From Urophycis tenuis (Eukaryota > Chordata > Actinopteri > Gadiformes > Phycidae), in the NCBI GenBank assembly GCA_036785325.1, contig JAXIVH010000038.1, positions 1,319,501-1,383,500 on the forward strand: 64,000 nucleotides of DNA, written 5' to 3'. How positions within the stretch are numbered: the first letter of the stretch is position 1; every line of letters starts with the position of its first letter. This document shows, in pieces, positions 32,587-45,793 of the stretch. The notes under the pieces were generated by a model. That model had not been told where the DNA came from. It searched no databases and saw only the letters and a program-made list of their open reading frames with translations. The translations under genes were made by a program, and so were the position numbers.

Positions 32587-35365
32587 GTTATCTCGATGAC
32601 CCCCCCCCCACCTCATCCAACGACTCGGTTGTTGAATAGGGGATCAAAGGCAGTTGCACTCGCCAATATCTAGTCATCCGCAGCTCTCTTTTCCCATATT
32701 ACCAAGAATGAAGTAAAACGAAATGGTTATCTGTCTTGTTGTGATATAACCGCTGATTTGGAGATATAGACTTGTTTTTCCTTTTCCCAAAGGTTTTCTT
32801 TGTTCCAAGATGAAGGTCAATCTAGTTTGATTGAAGGTACTTCCAATGCATTGGTATATTTACTTATTTGAATAAAGACGAGTCACAGCTGGAGTGAGAC
32901 TTTTCTTTTCCATTTCTATTTTAGTATAAACGTGCTATCGAAATATTAGGACACGTCATCAGTAGTGGACCCTGGGATCATAGGGTGTTTCTGGCCATTG
33001 TCACTATACACCCTCACCCAAGGGAGGCCCCCCCGAGAGTGATCAATTCTCAAGGTGTGTCGTTTCCGAAATGGAATTGGTATTGGGTTTAAGCTTTTTT
33101 AGGAGTGATCATTTGTTGAGGTAACGTCGAGGTAAGTAAAGGTAAGTAAAACACTTTTTAGGATACATTGTTTTGGTTATGGAGAGGAGGGGGCACATAC
33201 TTACCCCCTGACCAGCACAAACCAGTTGTTAACACCGCTAGGTAGCCCTGGTTTGGCCAATCAGGGCCGGAGCTTGGTTCTTGTCCTCTGTTGGGTCCAG
33301 ATGAACTAGCAGAAAACTGGGGTCACGAAGGACCGAAGCCAGCCGTGACAAAGCACTGCCTCCACGGTCCCCCAATGCAGCTATCCTCAGCGATGGGTGT
33401 CCAGACCTAGGAAAGACCAAGACCAGCCCCGACCAGCGGTGCCTTCCCAGTCGGTCCCAGGGTAGGAAAGGCCAAGGCCAGCCGCGACTAAGCACTGCCT
33501 CCCTGGCCCCTCCAGGACCCCATGCCGAACAGCCTGTTAATAACAATTCCTGTGCCCCATACACCGCGCGACTACAGAGATTGTGTAGGAAGTTGACCTT
33601 AGAGAAGACTCAATGGCTTACTTTCCTCACCCAAAACAACAATTTCTTGGGGTAGTCTATTCTCGCCGTAGGTACTTCGGTAATGGGTTTTTTTGTGAAA
33701 AGTTTTCCGGATGAAATGCATGCTGGGTAATTGTCTTCTTCCTCCAATATGTCAAGTGTAGGTTAAGGTTAGGGTAGATTTAGGGGTAGAGTTAGCAGTT
33801 AACCTTAACGTTAGGTTTGAAGTAAATGGGAGGGGTTGCGGTTAGGGTTAAGGTTAGGGCTGAGGTTAGGGTTAGGTATAAGGTTACGGTTTAGGGTTAA
33901 GGTTAGGGTTAAGGTTAGGGTTACGGTTAGGGCTAAGGTTAGGGCTAAGGTTAGAGTAAGGGTTAGGGTTAGCGTTACGGTTAGGGTAAGGTTAGGGTTA
34001 GGGTTAGAGGTTAGGGGTTAGGGTTAAGATGAGGGCTGAGGTTAGGGTTAAGGTTAGGGCTGAGGTTAGGGTTAGGTTTAAGGTTAGGGATAAGGTTAGG
34101 GTTGGGGTTACGGCTGAGATTGGGGTTAAGGTTAGGGTTGAGGTTAGGGTTAGTGTTATGGATAAGGTTAGGTTAAGTGTTAGGGCCAAGGTTAGGGTTA
34201 AGGTTATGGTTAAGATTAGGGTTAGGGCTAGAATTAGGGTTAGGGCTAAGGTTAGGGTTAGGGTTATGGCTGAGGTTAGGGTTAAGGTTAGGTTTGAGGT
34301 TAGTGTTAAGGTTAGGGCCAAGGTTAGGTTTAGGGTTAAGGTTAGGGTTAGGGCTAAGGTTAGGGTTAGGGTTATGGCTGAGGCTAGGGTTAGGGCTAAA
34401 GTTAGGGCAAAGGTTAGAGTTAGGGTTAGCGTTAGAGTTAGGGTAGGGTTAGTGTTGGAGGTTAGGGTAGGCTTAGGGTTAGAGTTAGAGTAGGGGTTAG
34501 GGTTAGAGTTAGAGTAGGGGTTAGGGTTAGTGTTAAGGCTAAGGTTAGGGGTTGAGGTTAGTGTTAAGATTAGGGCCAAGGTAAGGGTTAGTGTTAGGGT
34601 TGAGTTAGGGTTAGGGCTAAGGTTAGGCCTATGGTTAGGGTTGGGGTTGAGGTTATCCCTAGGGTTAGAGTTAGAGCTAGAGATTGAGGAAGGTAGAGTC
34701 AAGGTGAGACAGTCTGTACGGACTGAACTCACCCCCGCCGGATCGGGCTAGTACACTCTATCTCCCCCAACTCCCTCATTTCCATGAGGGAAGACAGGGG
34801 AGAAGAGATGGGAGGAGTATATATATTTAATATATATTTTTTTAGTAAATAAATACATCGAGAGACTCACCGCTGGAGTGGGTTTTAATCTTTGAATTCA
34901 AGGTTGTTCCTCCTCTTTTGATTCCTCGCTGGTGGTGCGTCGTCTCCACCTAGTGGTCGTTTTGTGAAGAAGAGTTATAGAAATAGAAATAGAAATACTC
35001 TATTGTTCCCAGGTTGGGAAATTGCATTAATAGGTAAGTAATAATAATAATAACAATAATAATAGGTAATTGCAATAGTTGGTAAGGTAATCTATATTTA
35101 ATTTATTTATTTATATTTGTATATTTATTTAGTCTATTTATTTATTCATTTTTGTTTATTTATTTATTTAGATAAAGAGGATCACAGCTGGAGTGAGTTT
35201 TTAGTCTTTGTGTTAAAGGCTGGTTGCCTTCTTTTGATTCTTCAGTGGTGGTCCATCGCCTCCATCTAGTGGTCGTTTTGTGAATAACAGTTGGTAAGGT
35301 AATATAAATGGGTTGTGTAGAGAGCCCGTTCTTTCGATGGCCCTGGCTCGGTTAGGTTCGTTAGA
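32587..35365. repeat. Tandem unit U7 (L, 2779 bp)
   Basis: Core 32587-33758, block 33759-34645, cassette 34646-35354. It has lost one TTAGGGG heptamer near 34012 and has GACCGAAGCC at 33331. Its start carries the CGGTTGTTGAA form otherwise found in U2, U4 and U6. Confidence 0.9.
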
Positions 35366-38143
35366 GTTATCTCGATGACCCCCCCCCCCACCTCATCCAA
35401 CGACTCGGTAGTTGAATAGGGGATCAAAGGCAGTTGCACTCGCCAATATCTAGTCATCCGCAGCTCTCTTTTCCCATATTACCAAGAATGAAGTAAAACG
35501 AAATGGTTATCTGTCTTGTTGTGATATAACCGCTGATTTGGAGATATAGACTTGTTTTTCCTTTTCCCAAAGGTTTTCTTTGTTCCAAGATGGAGGTCAA
35601 TCTAGTTTGATTGAAGGTACTTCCAATGCATTGGTATATTTACTTATTTGAATAAAGACGAGTCACAGCTGGAGTGAGACTTTTCTTTTCCATTTCTATT
35701 TTAGTATAAACGTGCTATCGAAATATTAGGACACGTCATCAGTAGTGGACCCTGGGATCATAGGGTGTTTCTGGCCATTGTCACTATACACCCTCACCCA
35801 AGGGAGGCCCCCCCGAGAGTGATCAATTCTCAAGGTGTGTCGTTTCCGAAATGGAATTGGTATTGGGTTTAAGCTTTTTTAGGAGTGATCATTTGTTGAG
35901 GTAACGTCGAGGTAAGTAAAGGTAAGTAAAACACTTTTTAGGATACATTGTTTTGGTTATGGAGAGGAGGGGGCACATACTTACCCCCTGACCAGCACAA
36001 ACCAGTTGTTAACACCGCTAGGTAGCCCTGGTTTGGCCAATCAGGGCCGGAGCTTGGTTCTTGTCCTCTGTTGGGTCCAGATGAACTAGCAGAAAACTGG
36101 GGTCACGAAGGACCGAGGCCAGCCGTGACAAAGCACTGCCTCCACGGTCCCCCAATGCAGCTATCCTCAGCGATGGGTGTCCAGACCTAGGAAAGACCAA
36201 GACCAGCCCCGACCAGCGGTGCCTTCCCAGTCGGTCCCAGGGTAGGAAAGGCCAAGGCCAGCCGCGACTAAGCACTGCCTCCCTGGCCCCTCCAGGACCC
36301 CATGCCGAACAGCCTGTTAATAACAATTCCTGTGCCCCATACACCGCGCGACTACAGAGATTGTGTAGGAAGTTGACCTTAGAGAAGACTCAATGGCTTA
36401 CTTTCCTCACCCAAAACAACAATTTCTTGGGGTAGTCTATTCTCGCCGTAGGTACTTCGGTAATGGGTTTTTTTGTGAAAAGTTTTCCGGATGAAATGCA
36501 TGCTGGGTAATCGTCTTCTTCCTCCAATATGTCAAGTGTAGGTTAAGGTTAGGGTAGATTTAGGGGTAGAGTTAGCAGTTAACCTTAACGTTAGGTTTGA
36601 AGTAAATGGGAGGGGTTGCGGTTAGGGTTAAGGTTAGGGCTGAGGTTAGGGTTAGGTATAAGGTTACGGTTTAGGGTTAAGGTTAGGGTTAAGGTTAGGG
36701 TTACGGTTAGGGCTAAGGTTAGGGCTAAGGTTAGAGTAAGGGTTAGGGTTAGCGTTACGGTTAGGGTAAGGTTAGGGTTAGGGTTAGAGGTTAGGGGTTA
36801 GGGGTTAGGGTTAAGATGAGGGCTGAGGTTAGGGTTAAGGTTAGGGCTGAGGTTAGGGTTAGGTTTAAGGTTAGGGATAAGGTTAGGGTTGGGGTTACGG
36901 CTGAGATTGGGGTTAAGGTTAGGGTTGAGGTTAGGGTTAGTGTTATGGATAAGGTTAGGTTAAGAGTTAGGGCCAAGGTTAGGGTTAAGGTTATGGTTAA
37001 GATTAGGGTTAGGGCTAGAATTAGGGTTAGGGCTAAGGTTAGGGTTAGGGTTATGGCTGAGGTTAGGGTTAAGGTTAGGTTTGAGGTTAGGGTTAAGGTT
37101 AGGGCCAAGGTTAGGGTTAGGGTTAAGGTTAGGGTTAGGGCTAAGGTTAGGATTAGGGTTATGGCTGAGGCTAGGGTTAGGGCTAAAGTTAGGGCAAAGG
37201 TTAGAGTTAGGGTTAGCGTTAGAGTTAGGGTAGGGTTAGTGTTGGAGGTTAGGGTAGGCTTAGGGTTAGAGTTAGAGTAGGGGTTAGGGTTAGAGTTAGA
37301 GTAGGGGTTAGGGTTAGTGTTAAGGCTAAGGTTAGGGGTTGAGGTTAGTGTTAAGATTAGGGCCAAGGTAAGGGTTAGTGTTAGGGTTGAGTTAGGGTTA
37401 GGGCTAAGGTTAGGCCTATGGTTAGGGTTGGGGTTGAGGTTATCCCTAGGGTTAGAGTTAGAGCTAGAGATTGAGGAAGGTAGAGTCAAGGTGAGACAGT
37501 CTGTACGGACTGAACTCACCCCCGCCGGATCGGGCTAGTACACTCTATCTCCCCCAACTCCCTCATTTCCATGAGGGAAGACAGGGGAGAAGAGATGGGA
37601 GGAGTATATATATTTAATATATTTTTTTTTAGTAAATAAATACATCGAGAGACTCACCGCTGGAGTGGGTTTTAATCTTTGTATTCAAGGTTGTTCCTCC
37701 TCTTTTGATTCCTCGCTGGTGGTGCGTCGTCTCCACCTAGTGGTCGTTTTGTGAAGAAGAGTTATAGAAATAGAAATAGAAATACTCTATTGTTCCCAGG
37801 TTGGGAAATTGCATTAATAGGTAAGTAATAATAATAATAATAGGTAATTGCAATAGTTGGTAAGGTAATCTATATTTAATTTATTTATTTATATTTGTAT
37901 ATTTATTTAGTCTATTTATTTATTCATTTTTGTTTATTTATTTATTTAGATAAAGAGGATCACAGCTGGAGTGAGTTTTTAGTCTTTGTGTTAAAGGCTG
38001 GTTGCCTTCTTTTGATTCTCCAGTGGTGGTCCATCGCCTCCATCTAGTGGTCGTTTTGTGAATAACAGTTGGTAAGGTAATATAAATGGGTTGTGTAGAG
38101 AGCCCGTTCTTTCGATGGCCCTGGCTCGGTTAGGTTCGTTAGA
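35366..38143. repeat. Tandem unit U8 (L, 2778 bp)
   Basis: Core 35366-36538, block 36539-37432, cassette 37433-38132. Several private block changes (AAGAGTTAGGG at 36962, GTTAGGATTAGG at 37145) and the short AAT run otherwise seen only in U1. Confidence 0.9.
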
Positions 38144-40928
38144 GTTATCTCGATGACCCCCCCCCACCTCATCCAACGACTCGGTAGTTGAATAGGGGAT
38201 CAAAGGCAGTTGCACTCGCCAATATCTAGTCATCCGCAGCTCTCTTTTCCCATATTACCAAGAATGAAGTAAAACGAAATGGTTATCTGTCTTGTTGTGA
38301 TATAACCGCTGATTTGGAGATATAGACTTGTTTTTCCTTTTCCCAAAGGTTTTCTTTGTTCCAAGATGAAGGTCAATCTAGTTTGAGTGAAGGTACTTCC
38401 AATGCATTGGTATATTTACTTATTTGAATAAAGACGAGTCACAGCTGGAGTGAGACTTTTCTTTTCCATTTCTATTTTAGTATAAACGTGCTATCGAAAT
38501 ATTAGGACACGTCATCAGTAGTGGACCCTGGGATCATAGGGTGTTTCTGGCCATTGTCACTATACACCCTCACCCAAGGGAGGCCCCCCCGAGAGTGATC
38601 AATCCTCAAGGTGTGTCGTTTCCGAAATGGAATTGGTATTGGGTTTAAGCTTTTTTAGGAGTGATCATTTGTTGAGGTAACGTCGAGGTAAGTAAAGGTA
38701 AGTAAAACACTTTTTAGGATACATTGTTTTGGTTATGGAGAGGAGGGGGCACATACTTACCCCCTGACCAGCACAAACCAGTTGTTAACACCGCTAGGTA
38801 GCCCTGGTTTGGCCAATCAGGGCCGGAGCTTGGTTCTTGTCCTCTGTTGGGTCCAGATGAACTAGCAGAAAACTGGGGTCACGAAGGACCGAGGCCAGCC
38901 GTGACAAAGCACTGCCTCCACGGTCCCCCAATGCAGCTATCCTCAGCGATGGGTGTCCAGACCTAGGAAAGACCAAGACCAGCCCCGACCAGCGGTGCCT
39001 TCCCAGTCGGTCCCAGGGTAGGAAAGGCCAAGGCCAGCCGCGACTAAGCACTGCCTCCCTGGCCCCTCCAGGACCCCATGCCGAACAGCCTGTTAATAAC
39101 AATTCCTGTGCCCCATACACCGCGCGACTACAGAGATTGTGTAGGAAGTTGACCTTAGAGAAGACTCAATGGCTTACTTTCCTCACCCAAAACAACAATT
39201 TCTTGGGGTAGTCTATTCTCGCCGTAGGTACTTCGGTAATGGGTTTTTTTGTGAAAAGTTTTCCGGATGAAATGCATGCTGGGTAATTGTCTTCTTCCTC
39301 CAATATGTCAAGTGTAGGTTAAGGTTAGGGTAGATTTAGGGGTAGAGTTAGCAGTTAACCTTAACGTTAGGTTTGAAGTAAATGGGAGGGGTTGCGGTTA
39401 GGGTTAAGGTTAGGGCTGAGGTTAGGGTTAGGTATAAGGTTACGGTTTAGGGTTAAGGTTAGGGTTAAGGTTAGGGTTACGGTTAGGGCTAAGGTTAGGG
39501 CTAAGGTTAGAGTAAGGGTTAGGGTTAGCGTTACGGTTAGGGTAAGGTTAGGGTTAGGGTTAGAGGTTAGGGGTTAGGGGTTAGGGTTAAGATGAGGGCT
39601 GAGGTTAGGGTTAAGGTTAGGGCTGAGGTTAGGGTTAGGTTTAAGGTTAGGGATAAGGTTAGGGTTGGGGTTACGGCTGAGATTGGGGTTAAGGTTAGGG
39701 TTGAGGTTAGGGTTAGTGTTATGGATAAGGTTAGGTTAAGTGTTAGGGCCAAGGTTAGGGTTAAGGTTATGGTTAAGATTAGGGTTAGGGCTAGAATTAG
39801 GGTTAGGGCTAAGGTTAGGGTTAGGGTTATGGCTGAGGTTAGGGTTAAGGTTAGGTTTGAGGTTAGTGTTAAGGTTAGGGCCAAGGTTAGGTTTAGGGTT
39901 AAGGTTAGGGTTAGGGCTAAGGTTAGGGTTAGGGTTATGGCTGAGGCTAGGGTTAGGGCTAAAGTTAGGGCAAAGGTTAGAGTTAGGGTTAGCGTTAGAG
40001 TTAGGGTAGGGTTAGTGTTGGAGGTTAGGGTAGGCTTAGGGTTAGAGTTAGAGTAGGGGTTAGGGTTAGAGTTAGAGTAGGGGTTAGGGTTAGTGTTAAG
40101 GCTAAGGTTAGGGGTTGAGGTTAGTGTTAAGATTAGGGCCAAGGTAAGGGTTAGTGTTAGGGTTGAGTTAGGGTTAGGGCTAAGGTTAGGCCTATGGTTA
40201 GGGTTGGGGTTGAGGTTATCCCTAGGGTTAGAGTTAGAGCTAGAGATTGAGGAAGGTAGAGTCAAGGTGAGACAGTCTGTACGGACTGAACTCACCCCCG
40301 CCGGATCGGGCTAGTACACTCTATCTCCCCCAACTCCCTCATTTCCATGAGGGAAGACAGGGGAGAAGAGATGGGAGGAGTATATATATTTAATATTTTT
40401 TTTTTTAGTAAATAAATACATCGAGAGACTCACAGCTGGAGTGGGTTTTAATCTTTGTATTCAAGGTTGTTCCTCCTCTTTTGATTCCTCGCTGGTGGTG
40501 CGTCGTCTCCACCTAGTGGTCGTTTTGTGAAGAAGAGTTATAGAAATAGAAATAGAAATACTCTATTGTTCCCAGGTTGGGAAATTGCATTAATAGGTAA
40601 GTAATAATAATAATAACAATAATAATAGGTAATTGCAATAGTTGGTAAGGTAATCTATATTTAATTTATTTATTTATATTTGTATATTTATTTAGTCTAT
40701 TTATTTATTCATTTTTGTTTATTTATTTATTTAGATAAAGAGGATCACAGCTGGAGTGAGTTTTTAGTCTTTGTGTTAAAGGCTGGTTGCCTTCTTTTGA
40801 TTCTTCAGTGGTGGTCCATCGCCTCCATCTAGTGGTCGTTTTGTGAATAACAGTTGGTAAGGTAATATAAATGGGTTGTGTAGAGAGCCCGTTCTTTCGA
40901 TGGCCCTGGCTCGGTTAGGTTCGTTAGA
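38144..40928. repeat. Tandem unit U9 (L, 2785 bp)
   Basis: Core 38144-39314, block 39315-40208, cassette 40209-40917. It carries AATCCTCAAGG in the core and AGGTTTAGGGTTAAGG near 39890, both recurrent later in the array, and a private AATATTTTTTTTTT run near 40392. Confidence 0.9.
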
Positions 40929-43712
40929 GTTATCTCAATGACCCCCCCCACCTCATCCAACGACTCGGTAGTTGAATAGGGGATCAAAGGCAGTTGCACT
41001 CGCCAATATCTAGTCGTCCGCAGCTCTCTTTTCCCATATTACCAAGAATGAAGTAAAACGAAATGGTTATCTGTCTTGTTGTGATATAACCGCTGATTTG
41101 GAGATATAGACTTGTTTTTCCTTTTCCCAAAGGTTTTCTTTGTTCCAAGATGGAGGTCAATCTAGTTTGATTGAAGGTACTTCCAATGCATTGGTATATT
41201 TACTTATTTGAATTAAGACGAGTCACAGCTGGAGTGAGACTTTTCTTTTCCATTTCTATTTTAGTATAAACGTGCTATCGAAATATTAGGACACGTCATC
41301 AGTAGTGGACCCTGGGATCATAGGGTGTTTCTGGCCATTGTCACTATACACCCTCACCCAAGGGAGGCCCCCCCGAGAGTGATCAATTCTCAAGGTGTGT
41401 CGTTTCCGAAATGGAATTGGTATTGGGTTTAAGCTTTTTTAGGAGTGATCATTTGTTGAGGTAACGTCGAGGTAAGTTAAGGTAAGTAAAACACTTTTTA
41501 GGATACATTGTTTTGGTTATGGAGAGGAGGGGGCACATACTTACCCCCTGACCAGCACAAACCAGTTGTTAACACCGCTAGGTAGCCCTGGTTTGGCCAA
41601 TCAGGGCCGGAGCTTGGTTCTTGTCCTCTGTTGGGTCCAGATGAACTAGCAGAAAACTGGGGTCACGAAGGACCGAGGCCAGCCGTGACAAAGCACTGCC
41701 TCCACGGTCCCCCAATGCAGCTATCCTCAGCGATGGGTGTCCAGACCTAGGAAAGACCAAGACCAGCCCCGACCAGCGGTGCCTTCCCAGTCGGTCCCAG
41801 GGTAGGAAAGGCCAAGGCCAGCCGCGACTAAGCACTGCCTCCCTGGCCCCTCCAGGACCCCATGCCGAACAGCCTGTTAATAACAATTCCTGTGCCCCAT
41901 ACACCGCGCGACTACAGAGATTGTGTAGGAAGTTGACCTTAGAGAAGACTCAATGGCTTACTTTCCTCACCCAAAACAACAATTTCTTGGGGTAGTCTAT
42001 TCTCGCCGTAGGTACTTCGGTAATGGGTTTTTTTGTGAAAAGTTTTCCGGATGAAATGCATGCTGGGTAATTGTCTTCTTCCTCCAATATGTCAAGTGTA
42101 GGTTAAGGTTAGGGTAGATTTAGGGGTAGAGTTAGCAGTTAACCTTAACGTTAGGTTTGAAGTAAATGGGAGGGGTTGCGGTTAGGGTTAAGGTTAGGGC
42201 TGAGGTTAGGGTTAGGTATAAGGTTACGGTTTAGGGTTAAGGTTAGGGTTAAGGTTAGGGTTACGGTTAGGGCTAAGGTTAGGGCTAAGGTTAGAGTAAG
42301 GGTTAGGGTTAGCGTTACGGTTAGGGTAAGGTTAGGGTTAGGGTTAGAGGTTAGGGGTTAGGGGTTAGGGTTAAGATGAGGGCTGAGGTTAGGGTTAAGG
42401 TTAGGGCTGAGGTTAGGGTTAGGTTTAAGGTTAGGGATAAGGTTAGGGTTGGGGTTACGGCTGAGATTGGGGTTAAGGTTAGGGTTGAGGTTAGGGTTAG
42501 TGTTATGGATAAGGTTAGGTTAAGTGTTAGGGCCAAGGTTAGGGTTAAGGTTATGGTTAAGATTAGGGTTAGGGCTAGAATTAGGGTTAGGGCTAAGGTT
42601 AGGGTTAGGGTTATGGCTGAGGTTAGGGTTAAGGTTAGGTTTGAGGTTAGTGTTAAGGTTAGGGCCAAGGTTAGGTTTAGGGTTAAGGTTAGGGTTAGGG
42701 CTAAGGTTAGGGTTAGGGTTATGGCTGAGGCTAGGGTTAGGGCTAAAGTTAGGGCAAAGGTTAGAGTTAGGGTTAGCGTTAGAGTTAGGGTAGGGTTAGT
42801 GTTGGAGGTTAGGGTAGGCTTAGGGTTAGAGTTAGAGTAGGGGTTAGGGTTAGAGTTAGAGTAGGGGTTAGGGTTAGTGTTAAGGCTAAGGTTAGGGGTT
42901 GAGGTTAGTGTTAAGATTAGGGCCAAGGTAAGGGTTAGTGTTAGGGTTGAGTTAGGGTTAGGGCTAAGGTTAGGCCTATGGTTAGGGTTGGGGTTGAGGT
43001 TATCCCTAGGGTTAGAGTTAGAGCTAGAGATTGAGGAAGGTAGAGTCAAGGTGAGACAGTCTGTACGGACTGAACTCACCCCCGCCGGATCGGGCTAGTA
43101 CACTCTATCTCCCCCAACTCCCTCATTTCCATGAGGGAAGACAGGGGAGAAGAGATGGGAGGAGTATATATATTTAATATATTTTTTTTTAGTAAATAAA
43201 TACATCGAGAGACTCACAGCTGGAGTGGGTTTTAATCTTTGTATTCAAGGTTGTTCCTCCTCTTTTGATTCCTCGCTGGTGGTGCGTCGTCTCCACCTAG
43301 TGGTCGTTTTGTGAAGAAGAGTTATAGAAATAGAAATAGAAATACTCTATTGTTCCCAGGTTGGAAAATTGCATTAATAGGTAAGTAATAATAATAATAA
43401 CAATAATAATAGGTAATTGCAATAGTTGGTAAGGTAATCTATATTTAATTTATTTATTTATATTTGTATATTTATTTAGTCTATTTATTTATTCATTTTT
43501 GTTTATTTATTTATTTAGATAAAGAGGATCACAGCTGGAGTGAGTTTTTAGTCTTTGTGTTAAAGGCTGGTTGCCTTCTTTTGATTCTTCAGTGGTGGTC
43601 CATCGCCTCCATCTAGTGGTCGTTTTGTGAATAACAGTTGGTAAGGTAATATAAATGGGTTGTGTAGAGAGCCCGTTCTTTCGATGGCCCTGGCTCGGTT
43701 AGGTTCGTTAGA
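40929..43712. repeat. Tandem unit U10 (L, 2784 bp)
   Basis: Core 40929-42098, block 42099-42992, cassette 42993-43701. Private changes TCTCAATGAC (start), TTGAATTAAGACG (41209) and AGGTAAGTTAAGG (41472); the last destroys one of two tandem plus-strand donor-like words. Confidence 0.9.
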
Positions 43713-45793
43713 GTTATCTCGATGACCCCCCCCCACCTCATCCAACGACTCGGTAGTTGAATAGGGGATCAAAGGCAGTTGCACTCGCCAATATCTAGTC
43801 GTCCGCAGCTCTCTTTTCCCATATTACCAAGAATGAAGTAAAACGAAATGGTTATCTGTCTTGTTGTGATATAACCGCTGATTTGGAGATATAGACTTGT
43901 TTTTCCTTTTCCCAAAGGTTTTCTTTGTTCCAAGATGGAGGTCAATCTAGTTTGATTGAAGGTACTTCCAATGCATTGGTATATTTACTTATTTGAATAA
44001 AGACGAGTCACAGCTGGAGTGAGACTTTTCTTTTCCATTTCTATTTTAGTATAAACGTGCTATCGAAATATTAGGACACGTCATCAGTAGTGGACCCTGG
44101 GATCATAGGGTGTTTCTGGCCATTGTCACTATACACCCTCACCCAAGGGAGGCCCCCCCGAGAGTGATCAATTCTCAAGGTGTGTCGTTTCCGAAATGGA
44201 ATTGGTATTGGGTTTAAGCTTTTTTAGGAGTGATCATTTGTTGAGGTAACGTCGAGGTAAGTAAAGGTAAGTAAAACACTTTTTAGGATACATTGTTTTG
44301 GTTATGGAGAGGAGGGGGCACATACTTACCCCCTGACCAGCACAAACCAGTTGTTAACACCGCTAGGTAGCCCTGGTTTGGCCAATCAGGGCCGGAGCTT
44401 GGTTCTTGTCCTCTGTTGGGTCCAGATGAACTAGCAGAAAACTGGGGTCACGAAGGACCGAGGCCAGCCGTGACAAAGCACTGCCTCCACGGTCCCCCAA
44501 TGCAGCTATCCTCAGCGATGGGTGTCCAGACCTAGGAAAGACCAAGACCAGCCCCGACCAGCGGTGCCTTCCCAGTCGGTCCCAGGGTAGGAAAGGCCAA
44601 GGCCAGCCGCGACTAAGCACTGCCTCCCTGGCCCCTCCAGGACCCCATGCCGAACAGCCTGCTAATAACAATTCCTGTGCCCCATACACCGCGCGACTAC
44701 AGAGATTGTGTAGGAAGTTGACCTTAGAGAAGACTCAATGGCTTACTTTCCTCACCCAAAACAACAATTTCTTGGGGTAGTCTATTCTCGCCGTAGGTAC
44801 TTTGGTAATGTTTTTTTTTGTGAAAAGTTTTCCGGATGAAATGCATGCTGGGTAATTGTATTCTTCCTCCAATATGTCAAGTGTAGGTTAAGGTTAGGGT
44901 AGATTTAGGGGTAGAGTTAGCAGTTAACCTTAACGTTAGGTTTGAAGTAAATGGGAGGGGTTGCGGTTAGGGTTAAGGTTAGGGCTGAGGTTAGGGTTAG
45001 GTATAAGGTTACGGTTTAGGGTTAAGGTTAGGGTTAAGGTTAGGGTTACAGTTAGGGCTAAGGTTAGGGCTAAGGTTAGAGTAAGGGTTAAGGTTAGCGT
45101 TACGGTTAGGGTAAGGTTAGGGTTAGGGTTAGAGGTTAGGGGTTAGGGGTTAGGGTTAAGATGAGGGCTGAGGTTAGGGTTAAGGTTAGGGGTTAGGGTT
45201 AAGATGAGGGCTGAGGTTAGGGTTAAGGTTAGGGCTGAGGTTAGGGTTAGGTTTAAGGTTATGGATAAGGTTAGGGTTGGGGTTACGGCTGAGATTGGGG
45301 TTAAGGTTAGGGTTGAGGTTAGGGTTAGTGTTATGGATAAGGTTAGGTTAAGTGTTAGGGCCAAGGTTAGGGTTAAGGTTATGGTTAAGATTAGGGTTAG
45401 GGCTAGAATTAGGGTTAGGGCTAAGGTTAGGGTTAGGGTTATGGCTGAGGTTAGGGTTAAGGTTAGATTTGAGGTTAGTGTTAAGGTTAGGGCCAAGGTT
45501 AGGGTTAGGGCTAAGGTTAGGGTTAGGGTTATGGCTGAGGCTAGGGTTAGGGCTAAAGTTAGGGCAAAGGTTAGAGTTAGGGTTAGCGTTAGAGTTAGGG
45601 TAGGGTTAGTGTTTGAGGTTAGGGTAGGCTTAGGGTTAGAGTTAGAGTTAGAGTAGGGGTTAGGGTTAGTGTTAAGGCTAAGGTTAGGGGTTGAGGTTAG
45701 TGTTAAGATTAGGGCCAAGGTAAGGGTTAGTGTTAGGGTTGAGTTAGGGTTAGGGCTAAGGTTAGGCCTATGGTTAGGGTTGGGTTCGTTAGA
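43713..45793. repeat. Tandem unit U11 (short subtype 2, 2081 bp)
   Basis: Core 43713-44883, block 44884-45785. Subtype marks shared with U13, U16 and U18: CCTGCTAATA, ACTTTGGTAATG, TTGTATTCTTCC, GTTAAGGTTAGCG, a 43-bp duplication containing AAGATGAGGGCTGAGG (45158, 45200) and an 18-bp loss. It also lacks one GTTAGAGTTAGAGTAGGGG-type repeat near 45650, which makes it 17 bp shorter than its siblings. Confidence 0.9.
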